Assembly (NCBI RefSeq): GCF_000069785.1
Contig: NC_010530.1
Location: forward strand, 552,001 to 616,000
DNA: 64,000 bases
Direction of reading: 5' to 3'
Source of the DNA: Cupriavidus taiwanensis LMG 19424
GTDB taxonomy: Bacteria > Pseudomonadota > Gammaproteobacteria > Burkholderiales > Burkholderiaceae
Part shown: piece by piece, positions 52,803 to 62,220 of the stretch
Numbering within the stretch: the first letter of the stretch is position 1
Layout: each line of letters opens with the position of its first letter
The notes under the pieces: model-generated
What the model saw: only the letters and a program-made list of their open reading frames with translations
Databases searched by the model: none
Told to the model about the DNA's origin: nothing
Program-made: the position numbers and the translations under genes

Positions 52803-55100
52803 TCACTGCGGCGCCCCCTTCGGTGCCGGTTCGCCGACGGGCAGCTCCGCCGTCCCGCCGTCTACCTGGATGGTCAGGTTCGGCGACGCCATGCGGATGC
52901 CGCTGGCGTCGAAGTTGCGCTTGAGCCTGGCATTGAAGGCGCGCGTGATTTCCGCCTGCATCAGCGGCCGGGTCTTGATCTGGGCCAGCACCACCGGGCC
53001 GCTCGGGTCGAAGCGGTCCAGGCCCAGGATCTCGAGCCCGGACATCAGCTTGTGGCCGTAGCGGTGGTCGCGTGCCAGCTCGGCGCCGGTGGCGCGGATC
53101 AGGTCCAGCGCCCGGTCCAGGTCGCTCTGGTAGCTGATGCCGATACTGAGCACGGCATAGCCGTAGCCGCGCGACAGGTTCTTGACGGCCTTGATCTGGC
53201 TGTACGGCAGCGTGTGCAGCGCGCCGCGGCCATCGCGCAGCTTCACGGTGCGGATGGTCATGGCTTCGACCACGCCGGCGTGGTCGGGCAGCTCGATCGA
53301 GTCGCCGATGGCGATGGAATCCTCGACCACGATAAACAGGCCGGTGATCAGGTCCTGCACCAGGCTTTGCGCGCCGAAACCGATGGCCAGGCCGACCACC
53401 CCCGCGCCCGCCAGCAGCGGCGTGACGTTGACCCCCAGGTTGGCGAGCACCACGATCACGGTCAGCACCAGCAGGCCGATGAACGAGGCATTGCGCACCA
53501 GCGGCAGGATGGTCCTGGCGCGCAGGCTGGGCTGCGCCGCGCGCGCGTGCGAGGGCGACAAGGACTGCATGATGGCGGTATCGATCAGCAGCCAGACCAG
53601 CCAGGCCAGCAGCACGGTGCTGGTGACGCGCACCGCGGCCTCGGTCAGGTGGCGTGCGGTGGCCGACGACTCGGCCAGCCGCACCAGCGAAGAGCCCCAC
53701 ACGCGCATGACCATTTCCACGAACCCTGCCCACACCACCACGCGTGCCAGCGCCAGCGCAAAGCGCCCGAAGCGCTGCAGGTAGGCCGAGCGGCGCCGGT
53801 CGCGGATGCGCGGTGCGCGCGCGTCGGCCTTGGGCGAGCGCCCCAGCACCATGGTCAGCAGCAGCGCGGCGACAAACAGTGCCACCGATGCCACCGTGCG
53901 GCGCAGGAACACGTCGGCATGGCCCGTGGCCAGCACCGTGCCGATCACCGACGCCACGACCACGGCCAGCACCGGCAGGTGCCAGGCGTGCCCGGCCAGG
54001 CGCAGCAGGTCGGTCACGGCGGGATGGGTCTGGCGGAAGGGCAGCGGCCGCTGGCTGATCAGCTGGCCGATCTGGCGACGGAAACACAGCGCGAACGCTC
54101 CGATGCCGAGCGCCGCGGCGATATTGGCCAGGGTGGAAACCAGCGCCGACAGGTTGCTGCCCAGCAGCGCGACCATGCGGCCGTCGGCGGCGCCGTTGCC
54201 CAGTGCCGCCAGCGCACCGGTGCAGAACAGCAGCCACGGCGAACGCGCCAGCAGTTGCCGCACCGCCAGTTGCCTGTGCGCGCTGCGGAACAGCGCGAAG
54301 ATGACCTGGCACACCGCGGCGGCGATCGCGCCGGCCACGATCGCGTAGGCCACCAGCACCGCGGCGACGCTGGCTGGCGATTGCCCGAACAGGTGCCGGG
54401 CCAGCAGCAGCGTCAGCCCGAAGGCCACCACCCATGGCCCGATATGGCGCAGCATGTAGAGGCCGACGTCGACCCACGAGGGCAGTTCAGGGAGCTTGCC
54501 GCGCGGCGCGCGCGGGGTGCCTGCGGTGCGCCGCCGCAACCGCAGCCGATGGCCGGCCTCGTACAGCAGCCAGCCGCACACCGCCCATGCCGCCAGCACC
54601 AGCGCGAATTCGCGCAGCGAGTCCAGGCCGGAGCGCGTGCCGCCCTGCGTCAGCGCGGCGCGCCACTCCTCGGCCGCGAAGCGTGTGCGCCAGCTCCAGT
54701 ATTGCCACGGGCCGCGGCCTTCGCGCAGGTGCGAGTCGACCTCGTCCAGCATCTGCGCCATGGCGCCGATCAGCCCGGGCGCTGAGGCCGCGGCCGGCGG
54801 CGCCATCGCCGCTGACGCCGCCAGGCCCTGCCGCAGGGTTTGCAGCTGGCCCACCAGCGCACGCCGCTCGCGGTCGTCCTGCAGCGTGGCGATGACCTGG
54901 TCCAGCGATTGCGCCAGCGGCATGCTGGCGGCGGGGGCGCTGGCGGGGGCCGCGGGTTTTTCCGCCGACGCCAGCAAGGCGGCGAGCGGGCCGGCGGCGG
55001 CCGCGGGCATGGCGCACAGCAGCGCCAGCAGGCCGGCCAGCCAGGCCAGGGCGGCATGCCGGCGGCGCCGGAGGAAGGCGTGAGGTTCGGGTTTGCGCAT
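52803..55100 (-). CDS. Large MscS-family mechanosensitive channel
   Basis: 765 residues from the ATG at 55100, where a signal peptide starts (RRHAALAWLAGLLALLCA, cut near AAAAG); an in-frame GTG/ATG further upstream is possible. A periplasmic helical domain to about residue 160 is followed by many membrane helices. The MscS core lies at about residues 530-740: pore helix NLGVNVTPLLAGAGVVGLAI then GFGAQSLVQDLITGLFIVVED, and the beta domain with HTLPYSQIKAVKNLSRG. The size resembles the MscK/YbdG-like multi-helix subfamily. It should release solutes on hypo-osmotic shock. Single gene. Confidence 0.9.
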   Translation of the reverse strand: MRKPEPHAFLRRRRHAALAWLAGLLALLCAMPAAAAGPLAALLASAEKPAAPASAPAASMPLAQSLDQVIATLQDDRERRALVGQLQTLRQGLAASAAMAPPAAASAPGLIGAMAQMLDEVDSHLREGRGPWQYWSWRTRFAAEEWRAALTQGGTRSGLDSLREFALVLAAWAVCGWLLYEAGHRLRLRRRTAGTPRAPRGKLPELPSWVDVGLYMLRHIGPWVVAFGLTLLLARHLFGQSPASVAAVLVAYAIVAGAIAAAVCQVIFALFRSAHRQLAVRQLLARSPWLLFCTGALAALGNGAADGRMVALLGSNLSALVSTLANIAAALGIGAFALCFRRQIGQLISQRPLPFRQTHPAVTDLLRLAGHAWHLPVLAVVVASVIGTVLATGHADVFLRRTVASVALFVAALLLTMVLGRSPKADARAPRIRDRRRSAYLQRFGRFALALARVVVWAGFVEMVMRVWGSSLVRLAESSATARHLTEAAVRVTSTVLLAWLVWLLIDTAIMQSLSPSHARAAQPSLRARTILPLVRNASFIGLLVLTVIVVLANLGVNVTPLLAGAGVVGLAIGFGAQSLVQDLITGLFIVVEDSIAIGDSIELPDHAGVVEAMTIRTVKLRDGRGALHTLPYSQIKAVKNLSRGYGYAVLSIGISYQSDLDRALDLIRATGAELARDHRYGHKLMSGLEILGLDRFDPSGPVVLAQIKTRPLMQAEITRAFNARLKRNFDASGIRMASPNLTIQVDGGTAELPVGEPAPKGAPQ

Positions 55101-55372
55101 GGCGGGTAATCGTCTGCCGGCTCGCGCCGGCGCCGGAATGGCCATCGATCGCGCCACTGTAACGCATCGGTCGCGTGGTGTGCCGGGCGGCGTTCTGGCG
55201 CGCGCATCGGGCGCATTCGTCGCATTCGTCGCTTCAGACGATGCATTGGCGGCGCCGATCCCCGAATCTCGAACCCACTCCGGTACAGGCGCTTCTCGCG
55301 CCTGCCGGCTTCAACCAGAACGCGGCCGCGCAGCGCCGGCCGCACGGGATCAAGAGACAAAGGAAAGACGGC

Positions 55373-56155
55373 ATGGAACTCAATGCATCGGTATCGGCGG
55401 TGGTGACGGGCGGCGCTTCGGGGCTGGGTGCGGCAACGGCGCGGGCGCTGGCGGCACAGGGCGTGCGCGTGGCCCTGTTCGACCTGAACGCCGAGAAGGG
55501 CGAGGCGCTGGCGCGTGAACTCGGCGGCGTGTTCTGCCAGGTCAACGTGACCTCCGAGGCCGAGGTCGAGGCTGGCTTTGCCAAAGCGCGCGCCGCCATC
55601 GGCCAGGAGCGCATCCTGGTCAACTGCGCCGGCACCGGCAATGCCATCAAGACCGCTTCGCGTTCCAAGGAAGCGCCGGACCAGATCAAGCATTTCCCGT
55701 CCGATGCCTTCGAGCGCATCATCCAGATCAACCTGATCGGCACGTTCCGCTGCATCGCGCGTTCGGCCGCCGGCATGCTGACGCTGGACACCGCCGGCGG
55801 CGAGCGCGGCGTGATCATCAACACCGCGTCGGTGGCGGCGCAGGACGGCCAGATGGGGCAGGCGGCGTACTCGGCATCGAAGGCCGGCGTGGTCGGCATG
55901 ACGCTGCCGATCGCGCGCGACCTGGCGGGCGAGGGCATCCGCGTCAACACCATCCTGCCGGGCATCTTCAATACGCCGCTGCTGCAGGGCGCGGCCGAGA
56001 ACGTCAAGGCCGCGCTGGCGGCCTCGGTGCCGTTCCCGAAGCGCCTGGGCCAACCGGAAGAATTTGCCTCGCTGGCCGTCGAGATGTGCCGCAACGGCTA
56101 TTTCAACGGCGAGTCGGTGCGCCTGGATGGCGCCATCCGCATGGCGCCGCGCTGA
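55373..56155 (+). CDS. SDR, 3-hydroxyacyl-CoA dehydrogenase type II-like
   Basis: 260 residues from the ATG at 55373 (AAAGGAAAGA upstream). Cofactor motif TGGASGLGAATA, NCAG, catalytic Ser in NTASVAAQDG and Y-x3-K in YSASKAGVVG. The sequence resembles human HSD17B10/type II 3-hydroxyacyl-CoA dehydrogenase: VNVTSEAEVEAGFAKA, and TPLLQGAAENVKAALAASVP. It probably oxidises short branched 3-hydroxyacyl-CoA. It is followed 78 bases later by a CoA ligase. Confidence 0.88.
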   Translation: MELNASVSAVVTGGASGLGAATARALAAQGVRVALFDLNAEKGEALARELGGVFCQVNVTSEAEVEAGFAKARAAIGQERILVNCAGTGNAIKTASRSKEAPDQIKHFPSDAFERIIQINLIGTFRCIARSAAGMLTLDTAGGERGVIINTASVAAQDGQMGQAAYSASKAGVVGMTLPIARDLAGEGIRVNTILPGIFNTPLLQGAAENVKAALAASVPFPKRLGQPEEFASLAVEMCRNGYFNGESVRLDGAIRMAPR

Positions 56156-56233
56156 ACCCGCGACTGGCCTGTCGCGATGGGCGGATCCGCGTCACGCGAG
56201 TCCGCCCATGGCACGATATTTTGGGAGACGCGG

Positions 56234-57817
56234 ATGGATTTCACCTACCTGACGACGCTGCCTCACGCGGTGCGCCATTTCGCGCGCCTGCGGCCCGAGG
56301 CGGTGGCGTATTCATTCGAAGGCCGGCAGACCACGTACGCCGCGTTCGAGCGCAACACGGACCGCGTGGCGCAGGCGCTGCTGGCCGAAGGCTTGCGCGC
56401 GGGCGATCGCATCGGCTATGTCGGCAAGAACAGCGACCACTACTTTGAACTGCTGCTTGGCGCGGGCAAGACCGGGGCGGTGATGGCGCCGGCGAGCTGG
56501 CGCCTGGCGCCGCCCGAGGTGGAGTTCATCCTCGGGCATTGCGATGCGGTGGTGCTCTTTGTCGGCGCCGAGTCGGCGGCGATGGTGCGCAACCTGCTGC
56601 CGGCGCTGCCGCTGGTGCGCAAGGTGGTGGTGATGGAGCCGTGCGACGGGCAGGGCGACTGGCCGTGCTACACCGACTGGCGCGACGCGCATCCGGCCAC
56701 GCCGCCCGCGCATGAGCCGGCCGCGCACGACGTGGTGCTGCAGCTGTACACGTCCGGCACCACCGGGCGGCCCAAGGGGGCGATGCTGACGCACCGCAAC
56801 CTGACCATCGGCACCGAGGTCAGCGAGCGCGAACACCTGGCGTGGTCGCACTGGGTGGCCGACGACATTTCGCTGGTGGCGATGCCGGTGGCGCATATCG
56901 GCGGCTCCGGCTGGGGCCTGCGCAATCTGCTGTCGGGCGCGAAGGGCGTGGTCGCGCGCGAGTTCGATCCGCGCGCGGTGCTCGACTTCATCGAGCACGA
57001 GCGCGTCAGCAAGCTGTTCCTGGTGCCGGCGGCGATGCAGATCGTGCTGCGCGACCCGCGCGCGCGCCAGGTCGACTATTCGCGCCTGAAGTACTTGCTG
57101 TACGGCGCTGCGCCGATTCCGGCGGCCCTGCTGCGCGAAGGCATCGAAGTGTTCGGCTGCGGCTTCGTGCAGCAGTACGGTATGACCGAGACCACCGGCA
57201 CCATCGTCGCGCTGCCGCCCGAGGACCACACCACCGACGAGGTGCCGCGCATGCGCGCCGCGGGCAAGGCGCTGCCGGGCGTCGAACTGAAGGTGGTGGA
57301 CTATGAAGGGCGCCAGCTGGCGCCGGGCGAGGTCGGCGAAGTGGTGGTGCGCTCGCAGCACAACATGGCCGGCTACTGGAAGCAGCCCGAAGAAACGGCG
57401 CGCACCATCGACGCCGACGGCTGGCTGCGCACCGGCGACGCCGGCTACATGGATGCCGAGGGCTACCTGTACATCCACGACCGCGTCAAGGACATGATCA
57501 TCAGCGGTGGCGAGAACGTCTATCCGGCCGAGGTCGAAAGCGCCATCTACGGCCATCCGCAGGTGGCCGACGTGGCCGTGATCGGCGTGCCGGACGAGAA
57601 GTGGGGCGAGGCGGTCAAGGCCATCGTCGTGCTCAAGCCGGGGCAGGCCGCCGACCGCGATGCCATCCTTGCGTGGACACGCCAGCGCGTGGCGGGTTTC
57701 AAGGTGCCAAAGAGCATCGAGTTCGTGGACGCGCTGCCGCGCAACCCGTCCGGCAAGCTGCTGCGCCGCAAGCTGCGCGAGCCGTTCTGGGAAGGCATGA
57801 ACCGGCAGGTGAACTGA
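56234..57817 (+). CDS. AMP-forming acyl-CoA synthetase
   Basis: 527 residues from the ATG at 56234 (GGGAGACG upstream); the in-frame ATG at 56177 overlaps no ribosome site. Motifs: LYTSGTTGRPKGAMLTHRN, QYGMTETTGTIVAL, TGDAGYMDAEGYLYIHDRVK, and catalytic Lys in PRNPSGKLLRRKLRE. It belongs to the fatty-acid/aryl-acid CoA ligase group. With the SDR upstream it makes a two-gene activation/oxidation unit. Followed by a REP-like element. Confidence 0.9.
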   Translation: MDFTYLTTLPHAVRHFARLRPEAVAYSFEGRQTTYAAFERNTDRVAQALLAEGLRAGDRIGYVGKNSDHYFELLLGAGKTGAVMAPASWRLAPPEVEFILGHCDAVVLFVGAESAAMVRNLLPALPLVRKVVVMEPCDGQGDWPCYTDWRDAHPATPPAHEPAAHDVVLQLYTSGTTGRPKGAMLTHRNLTIGTEVSEREHLAWSHWVADDISLVAMPVAHIGGSGWGLRNLLSGAKGVVAREFDPRAVLDFIEHERVSKLFLVPAAMQIVLRDPRARQVDYSRLKYLLYGAAPIPAALLREGIEVFGCGFVQQYGMTETTGTIVALPPEDHTTDEVPRMRAAGKALPGVELKVVDYEGRQLAPGEVGEVVVRSQHNMAGYWKQPEETARTIDADGWLRTGDAGYMDAEGYLYIHDRVKDMIISGGENVYPAEVESAIYGHPQVADVAVIGVPDEKWGEAVKAIVVLKPGQAADRDAILAWTRQRVAGFKVPKSIEFVDALPRNPSGKLLRRKLREPFWEGMNRQVN

Positions 57818-57845
57818 GCCATTCAGCCGAGGTATCAAACACTAA

Positions 57846-57914
57846 CGTCATTCCCGCGCAGGCGGGAATCCAGCGTCTTTCAAAGTCACTGGGTTCCTGC
57901 CTGCGCGGGAACGA
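57846..57914. repeat. REP-like inverted repeat between convergent genes
   Basis: Two imperfect inverted arms of about 22 bases (57846-57868 and 57893-57914), each holding TTCCCGCGCAGGCGGGAA-like sequence that can also fold on itself. They flank a 24-base spacer. The element separates the ligase stop from the convergent DUF421 gene; this form is common in Burkholderiales genomes and may also end transcription from both sides. Confidence 0.7.
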
Positions 57915-57931
57915 CGGTGGCCCTGTTGGCC

Positions 57932-58423
57932 CTATTCTTTCTTGATCACGCTGACCTTGCCGTCGGCCTCCAGGTATAGCGCCTTGACGCTGTCTATCGA
58001 CTCGACGCCCTGCTGGCGGTACTTCGCTTCGAGTTCTTCGTCGGTGATGTTCTCGCGCCGCATGTTCTCGTGCAGCTTGACCCCGTCACGCACCAGCAGC
58101 ACCTTCCTGGCTTCGGCGAAGCGCTGGAAGCTCGGGTATTTGTAAGCCAGGAAGTCGATCAGCCGGTTCCAGATGATGAGCGTGACCACCAGCAGCACGG
58201 CGTCGGCCACGCCTTCGCCCTTGCCGGCCATGCCGTTCTGCGCCGCGTCGGCGACGATCACGATCAGCAGCAGGTCGGCGATGCCCATCGAGCCGATATC
58301 GCGCCGCACCACGAAGCGGAACAGCAGGAACAGCGACCAGTACATCACCGTGCCGCGCACGATGATTTCGAGCGGCGACATGGTGAAGAAGAGCGCTTCA
58401 CGCCAGTCGACAGAAAAGTCCAT
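57932..58423 (-). CDS. DUF421 (YetF-like) membrane protein
   Basis: 163 residues with an N-terminal membrane part (MYWSLFLLFRFVVRRDIGSM, IADLLLIVIVADAAQNGM, VADAVLLVVTLIIWNRLIDF). A short soluble C-terminus follows, ending in SVKALYLEADGKVSVIKKE. The conserved DUF421 pattern VRDGVKLHENMRRENITDEE is clear. Such proteins are inner-membrane proteins of unknown function, related to YetF/YcaP. Single gene between unrelated units. Confidence 0.85.
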   Translation of the reverse strand: MDFSVDWREALFFTMSPLEIIVRGTVMYWSLFLLFRFVVRRDIGSMGIADLLLIVIVADAAQNGMAGKGEGVADAVLLVVTLIIWNRLIDFLAYKYPSFQRFAEARKVLLVRDGVKLHENMRRENITDEELEAKYRQQGVESIDSVKALYLEADGKVSVIKKE

Positions 58424-58570
58424 GCCGGCGTCGTTGCAACTTCCTTGCCAGTCTCCAGGCGCGGGCCGGCGGGCGCGCCGTGGCGCCCGCGCCGCTATAC
58501 CGCAGGTATGGAATGGTAGTTCTTACAGGCACGGCTTGACCGCGCCTGCATGGTGCGCCCAGTCAACCTG

Positions 58571-59569
58571 TCAGTCGGCCTGGATGCCGAACTCCTTCAC
58601 CACCTTGGTGTAGCGCGAGGTATCGCTGGCGATCAGCCTGGACAGCACCGCCGGCTCGCCGCCGGAAGGCGTGACGGCGATGGTGGCCATGCGCGCCACC
58701 ACGTCAGGCATCTTCAGGATTTCGTTGACGTGCGCATTGAGCGTGCGCACCACCTCGGCCGGCATGTTCTTCGGCCCCAGCAGCGCCTGCCAGGCGCCGA
58801 TCTCGACATCCTTGTAGCCCAGTTCGGCCAGCGTCGGCACGTTGGGCGCGAAGGGCGAGCGCTTCGGGTCGGCCACCGCCAGCGGCACCAGGCTGCCATT
58901 GCCGACGTACTGCGAAATCGCGCCGTAGGTGATGTAGGTGACCGGCACCTGGCCGCCGATCACATCGACGATGGCCGGGGCCAGTCCACGATACGGCACC
59001 TGGCTGATCTTGATGCCGGCCGACTTGTTGAACAGCTCGCCCATGATGTGCATCGGCGAGCCGTTGCCCGGGGTGGCATAGGTCTCGACCTTGCCGGCCT
59101 TGGCGCGCGCCACCAGGTCGCTGACCTTGGTGATGCCGGTGCCCTTGTTGACCACCACGAACAGCGACTGCGTGCCGATCTGGCTGATCGGCGTGAAGTC
59201 CTGCTGCACGTCATAGCTGGCGCCGGTGCCGGCGCGCAGCACCAGCGGCGCGATGGCGACGGTGTTGGGCGCGAGCAGCAGCGTATGGCCGTCCGGGTTA
59301 GCGCGGGCGACGTAGGCGCTGCCGATGGTGCCGGCGGCGCCGGTGCGGTTTTCCACCACCACGGATTGCTTCAGGCGGGGGGCGAGTTTCTCGGCCAGCA
59401 TGCGCGCCAGCACGTCGACGTCGCCGCCGGCCGGGTAGGCCACCACGATGGTGACGGGCTTGCTCGGGTATGAACCCTGGGCCAGCGCGCTATTGGCGCC
59501 CAGCAGGGCGGCGGGAGCGAGCGTGGCGGCGGCCAGCGTGGCCAGGAGGTGGCGTCGTACGGACTTCAT
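58571..59569 (-). CDS. Bug/TctC-family periplasmic solute receptor
   Basis: 332 residues from the ATG at 59569 (upstream open frame discarded). Signal peptide LLATLAAATLAPAALLGANS, cut near ALAQ. Bug motifs: YPSKPVTIVVAYPAGGDVD, VVVENRTGAAGTIGSAYV, VPYRGLAPAIVDVIGGQVP. It follows the porin gene by 100 bases on the same strand, so an outer-membrane pore and a periplasmic receptor are probably co-expressed for one acid. No TctAB subunits nearby. Confidence 0.9.
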   Translation of the reverse strand: MKSVRRHLLATLAAATLAPAALLGANSALAQGSYPSKPVTIVVAYPAGGDVDVLARMLAEKLAPRLKQSVVVENRTGAAGTIGSAYVARANPDGHTLLLAPNTVAIAPLVLRAGTGASYDVQQDFTPISQIGTQSLFVVVNKGTGITKVSDLVARAKAGKVETYATPGNGSPMHIMGELFNKSAGIKISQVPYRGLAPAIVDVIGGQVPVTYITYGAISQYVGNGSLVPLAVADPKRSPFAPNVPTLAELGYKDVEIGAWQALLGPKNMPAEVVRTLNAHVNEILKMPDVVARMATIAVTPSGGEPAVLSRLIASDTSRYTKVVKEFGIQAD

Positions 59570-59669
59570 GATCTTCAGACCTCGGTAAAACCGGGCACCG
59601 GCCCGGGGGCGGTGCCGCGTGGAGTGGAACCCGGCGCGCGGCGCCGGCGGCGACGATGGATCGACGGGC

Positions 59670-60773
59670 TCAGAAAATGTGCTTGATGCCGAGCATCGAG
59701 CCCCACTGGTTCTCGCCCGGACGCGGGGCCGAACCGGGCGAGCCGCCGCTGACCGACATCGCCAGCTGGCCGCCGTTGTTGATAAAGCCCGCGGTGGCAT
59801 AGACCGAGGTGCGCTTGCTGAAACTGTAGGTCGCGCGCAGCGCGTACAGCAGGGCCTGGTTGTCGCTGCCGTGATAGTTCAGGAAGTACACCTGCCCGGC
59901 CAGGTTGACCGCGGGCGTGATGTCGTGCGAGACGCCGGCGTAGTACAGGTCGCTGACCGGTGTCGGGCTGCCTTCGTTGTCGCGGCGGATCCAGCCGGCG
60001 CCGAGCTTGGTGTTCTTCAGCAGCATGTAGCCGCCCAGCGACAGGCGGTCGTCGGTCAGGTTGCTGCTGGTCAGGCCGCCGAAGGCGCCGGGGCCGCCGC
60101 GCTGCGAGTCGTACGCCGCGATCACGCCCCAGGTCTTGTTGTCGTAGCCGACCATGGCCGACCATTCGCGGCACGCCTTCTTGTCGGCGGGGTTCTCGCC
60201 CGCGCAGTTGGTGCCGGCGGGGCTGGGGCCGGCGTTGACCGCGTCGCGCCCGAAGCTGTAGGTAGCGCCGACGACGAAACCGTTGAAGTTGGCCTTGTAG
60301 GCGACCGCGTTGTCGGCGCGCGTATTGGGCAGGTAGCTGTCCAGCGAGCCGGAACCGTAGACGTTGGGGCCGAGGATATCGCTGTCCAGGATGGCCCAGA
60401 ACAGCATGGTGTACTGGCGGCCGAACGACAACTGGCCGTACGGGTTGCTCAGGCCCACCAGCGCCTGGCGCCCGAACAGGCGGCCGCCCTGGTTGGCGTT
60501 GCCGGTGTCGGGCGAGAAGCCCGATTCCAGCACGAACAGGCCCTTGAGCCCGCCGCCCAGGTCTTCGGTGCCGCGGATGCCCCAGCGCGACGGCACCGTG
60601 GCGGTGTTGTTGGGCATGCGCACCAGGCCGTCGCCGTTCGCGCCGACATTGCTCACGTATTCAACGCCGCTGTCGATCACGCCATACAGCGTGACCGACG
60701 ATGACGACGACTGCGCCGAGGCCAGCAGGGGGGAAGCCGCAAGCAGCGCCGCGGCGGTTCGTGCAAGTTTCAT
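59670..60773 (-). CDS. General (OmpC-type) trimeric porin
   Basis: 367 residues: signal peptide (KLARTAAALLAASPLLASAQ), then SSSVTLYGVIDSGVEYVSN, the standard start of Burkholderiales porins. RWGIRGTEDLGGGLKGLFVL follows near residue 55. The C-terminal residue is Phe (GIKHIF), as required for BAM-dependent barrel insertion. It forms an outer-membrane diffusion channel. Its upstream region carries an AT-rich 16-bp palindrome shared with the divergent hydrolase and the Rieske operon. Confidence 0.93.
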   Translation of the reverse strand: MKLARTAAALLAASPLLASAQSSSSSVTLYGVIDSGVEYVSNVGANGDGLVRMPNNTATVPSRWGIRGTEDLGGGLKGLFVLESGFSPDTGNANQGGRLFGRQALVGLSNPYGQLSFGRQYTMLFWAILDSDILGPNVYGSGSLDSYLPNTRADNAVAYKANFNGFVVGATYSFGRDAVNAGPSPAGTNCAGENPADKKACREWSAMVGYDNKTWGVIAAYDSQRGGPGAFGGLTSSNLTDDRLSLGGYMLLKNTKLGAGWIRRDNEGSPTPVSDLYYAGVSHDITPAVNLAGQVYFLNYHGSDNQALLYALRATYSFSKRTSVYATAGFINNGGQLAMSVSGGSPGSAPRPGENQWGSMLGIKHIF

Positions 60774-60872
60774 CTACCAGTTTCCTTCCGTTTTCCGTCT
60801 TGTGGTTGTTTTGCTGTTGCCCTCCAGGCCACTGCGGATGGCGGCACCGGATGTCGTCTTCGCCTCTTTTGT

Positions 60873-60888
60873 GTTTTATATATGAAAC
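60873..60888. promoter_or_regulatory. Shared 16-bp near-palindrome, copy 1 (porin side)
   Basis: GTTTTATATATGAAAC lies 100 bases upstream of the porin start. Its two halves are near-mirror images (GTTT-T/C-ATATAT-G/A-AAAC). It is nearly identical to copy 2 at 61088 and similar to copy 3 at 62127. Confidence 0.6.
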
Positions 60889-61087
60889 GGCAAACAACAT
60901 AAGAAACGATGGGCAAAATATAGCCGCGACTTTCCGGAAGATGTGAGGAGGGTTATCCCTAAAGCGGCGTGCCCGGACAACCTCGGTTGGCGTCGCGGCG
61001 CCGTTTGGCGGCTGACCTATCGTTAACCCTGATCCCGGCAGCCTATGCGTAGCGCCTATGCTTGAAGGGTTTTACTCGCCAACTATG

Positions 61088-61103
61088 GTTTTATATATGG
61101 AAC
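61088..61103. promoter_or_regulatory. Shared 16-bp near-palindrome, copy 2 (hydrolase side)
   Basis: GTTTTATATATGGAAC differs from copy 1 at one of 16 bases. It covers the ATG at 61097, so either binding there would block translation-start DNA directly or the true start lies further downstream. Confidence 0.55.
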
Positions 61104-61975
61104 AAATTCAGCCTCAGGCCCTTGCCGAACCGGACCGCGGCGTGCTCGACACCCTGGACAGCGGCTTTGCCCAGCGCGTGGCACAGGTGGGCGGCGAGCG
61201 CGTGGCGTACCGCTGCGGCGGCGGGTCCGGGCCAGTGGTGGTGCTGCTGCACGGCATCAGCTCCGGGGCGGCGTCGTGGCTGCCGTGCGCCAGCCTGCTG
61301 GCCGCGCATGCGCGCGTGATCGCCTGGGACGCGCCGGGCTACGGCGATTCGTCGCCGCTGGCGCAGGCCCGGCCGCTGGCCGCGGACTACGCGCGGCGGC
61401 TCGAGGGCCTGCTGGAGACCCTGCGCGTGCAGCCGGCACTGGTGGTGGGGCACTCGCTGGGCGCGCTGATGGCGGCCGCCTATGCCGCCACCGCGCGCGT
61501 GTTGCCCGCCCGCCTGCTGCTGCTTAGCGTGGCGCAAGGCTACGGCGCCGCCGGCAAGGAGGCGCAGGCCAGCGCGGTGGCAAGCCAGCGGCTGGAGGCG
61601 CTGGCATCGCTGGGCGTCGACGGGCTGGCGGAGCGCGGCCCGGCGCGTTTGCTCAGCGAAGCGGCCGATGCGGGCGCGCAAGCCTGGGTGCGCTGGAACA
61701 TGCGGCGGTTGAACCCGGACGGCTACCGGCAGGCGGTGGCGATGCTGTGTGGCGACGACATCGACGCCTATCTGGCGCGCCGCCCTCAACGCCTGCCGAC
61801 GCAGATCGCTTGCGGCGGCCGCGACGTCGTCACCACGCCGCCCGCCTGCGCCGCGCTGGCCGAACGCTTCGGCCTGCCGTTCTCGCTGATCCCGGATGCG
61901 GGCCATGCCTGCTATATCGACCAGGCCGCCGCCACGGCGCGGCTGATCCGTTCGGCGTTGCCGGACGGCCACTGA
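61097..61975 (+). CDS. Alpha/beta-fold hydrolase
   Basis: 292 residues if started at the ATG at 61097; in-frame ATGs at 61085 and 61058 and a GTG at 61142 are alternatives and none has a good ribosome site. Features: oxyanion region VVLLHGISSG, nucleophile Ser in GHSLGALMAAAYA (Ser120), Asp in CGGRDVVTTP and His in DAGHACYI near the C-terminus. This is the carboxylesterase / C-C hydrolase (MhpC-like) fold. It is divergent from the porin and followed by a Rieske oxygenase operon, so a role in opening or de-esterifying an aromatic compound is plausible but not proven. Confidence 0.85.
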   Translation: MEQIQPQALAEPDRGVLDTLDSGFAQRVAQVGGERVAYRCGGGSGPVVVLLHGISSGAASWLPCASLLAAHARVIAWDAPGYGDSSPLAQARPLAADYARRLEGLLETLRVQPALVVGHSLGALMAAAYAATARVLPARLLLLSVAQGYGAAGKEAQASAVASQRLEALASLGVDGLAERGPARLLSEAADAGAQAWVRWNMRRLNPDGYRQAVAMLCGDDIDAYLARRPQRLPTQIACGGRDVVTTPPACAALAERFGLPFSLIPDAGHACYIDQAAATARLIRSALPDGH

Positions 61976-62107
61976 TTCCCGCGGCGGCGTCCTGCCGCCG
62001 GGCCGCATCGGCGGCGCCTCGCTTGCGCCGCACCGCCGGGCAATCTGCCCGATCGCGGGTTAACCCCAGTCAATTTTTACGCCGTCGTTGTCTATAGTCG
62101 TACCTGT

Positions 62108-62142
62108 GTTCAATATCTAAACCAGTGTTTCATTAGTAAAAC
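62108..62142. promoter_or_regulatory. Operator-like pair upstream of the Rieske operon (copy 3)
   Basis: GTTTCATTAGTAAAAC (62127-62142) keeps both half-sites of the 16-bp motif in the opposite orientation and differs at three central bases. A weaker version, GTTCAATATCTAAAC, lies at 62108-62122; the two start 19 bases apart, about two helical turns. The pair is about 80-110 bases upstream of the first gene. Confidence 0.5.
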
Positions 62143-62220
62143 GTAGCGCGGCAACCGGAAGACGGCCAGCCGCACACGCGGAACACGGTCCCCCTGCTGC
62201 AAGACATGGAGCCAAGCGCA

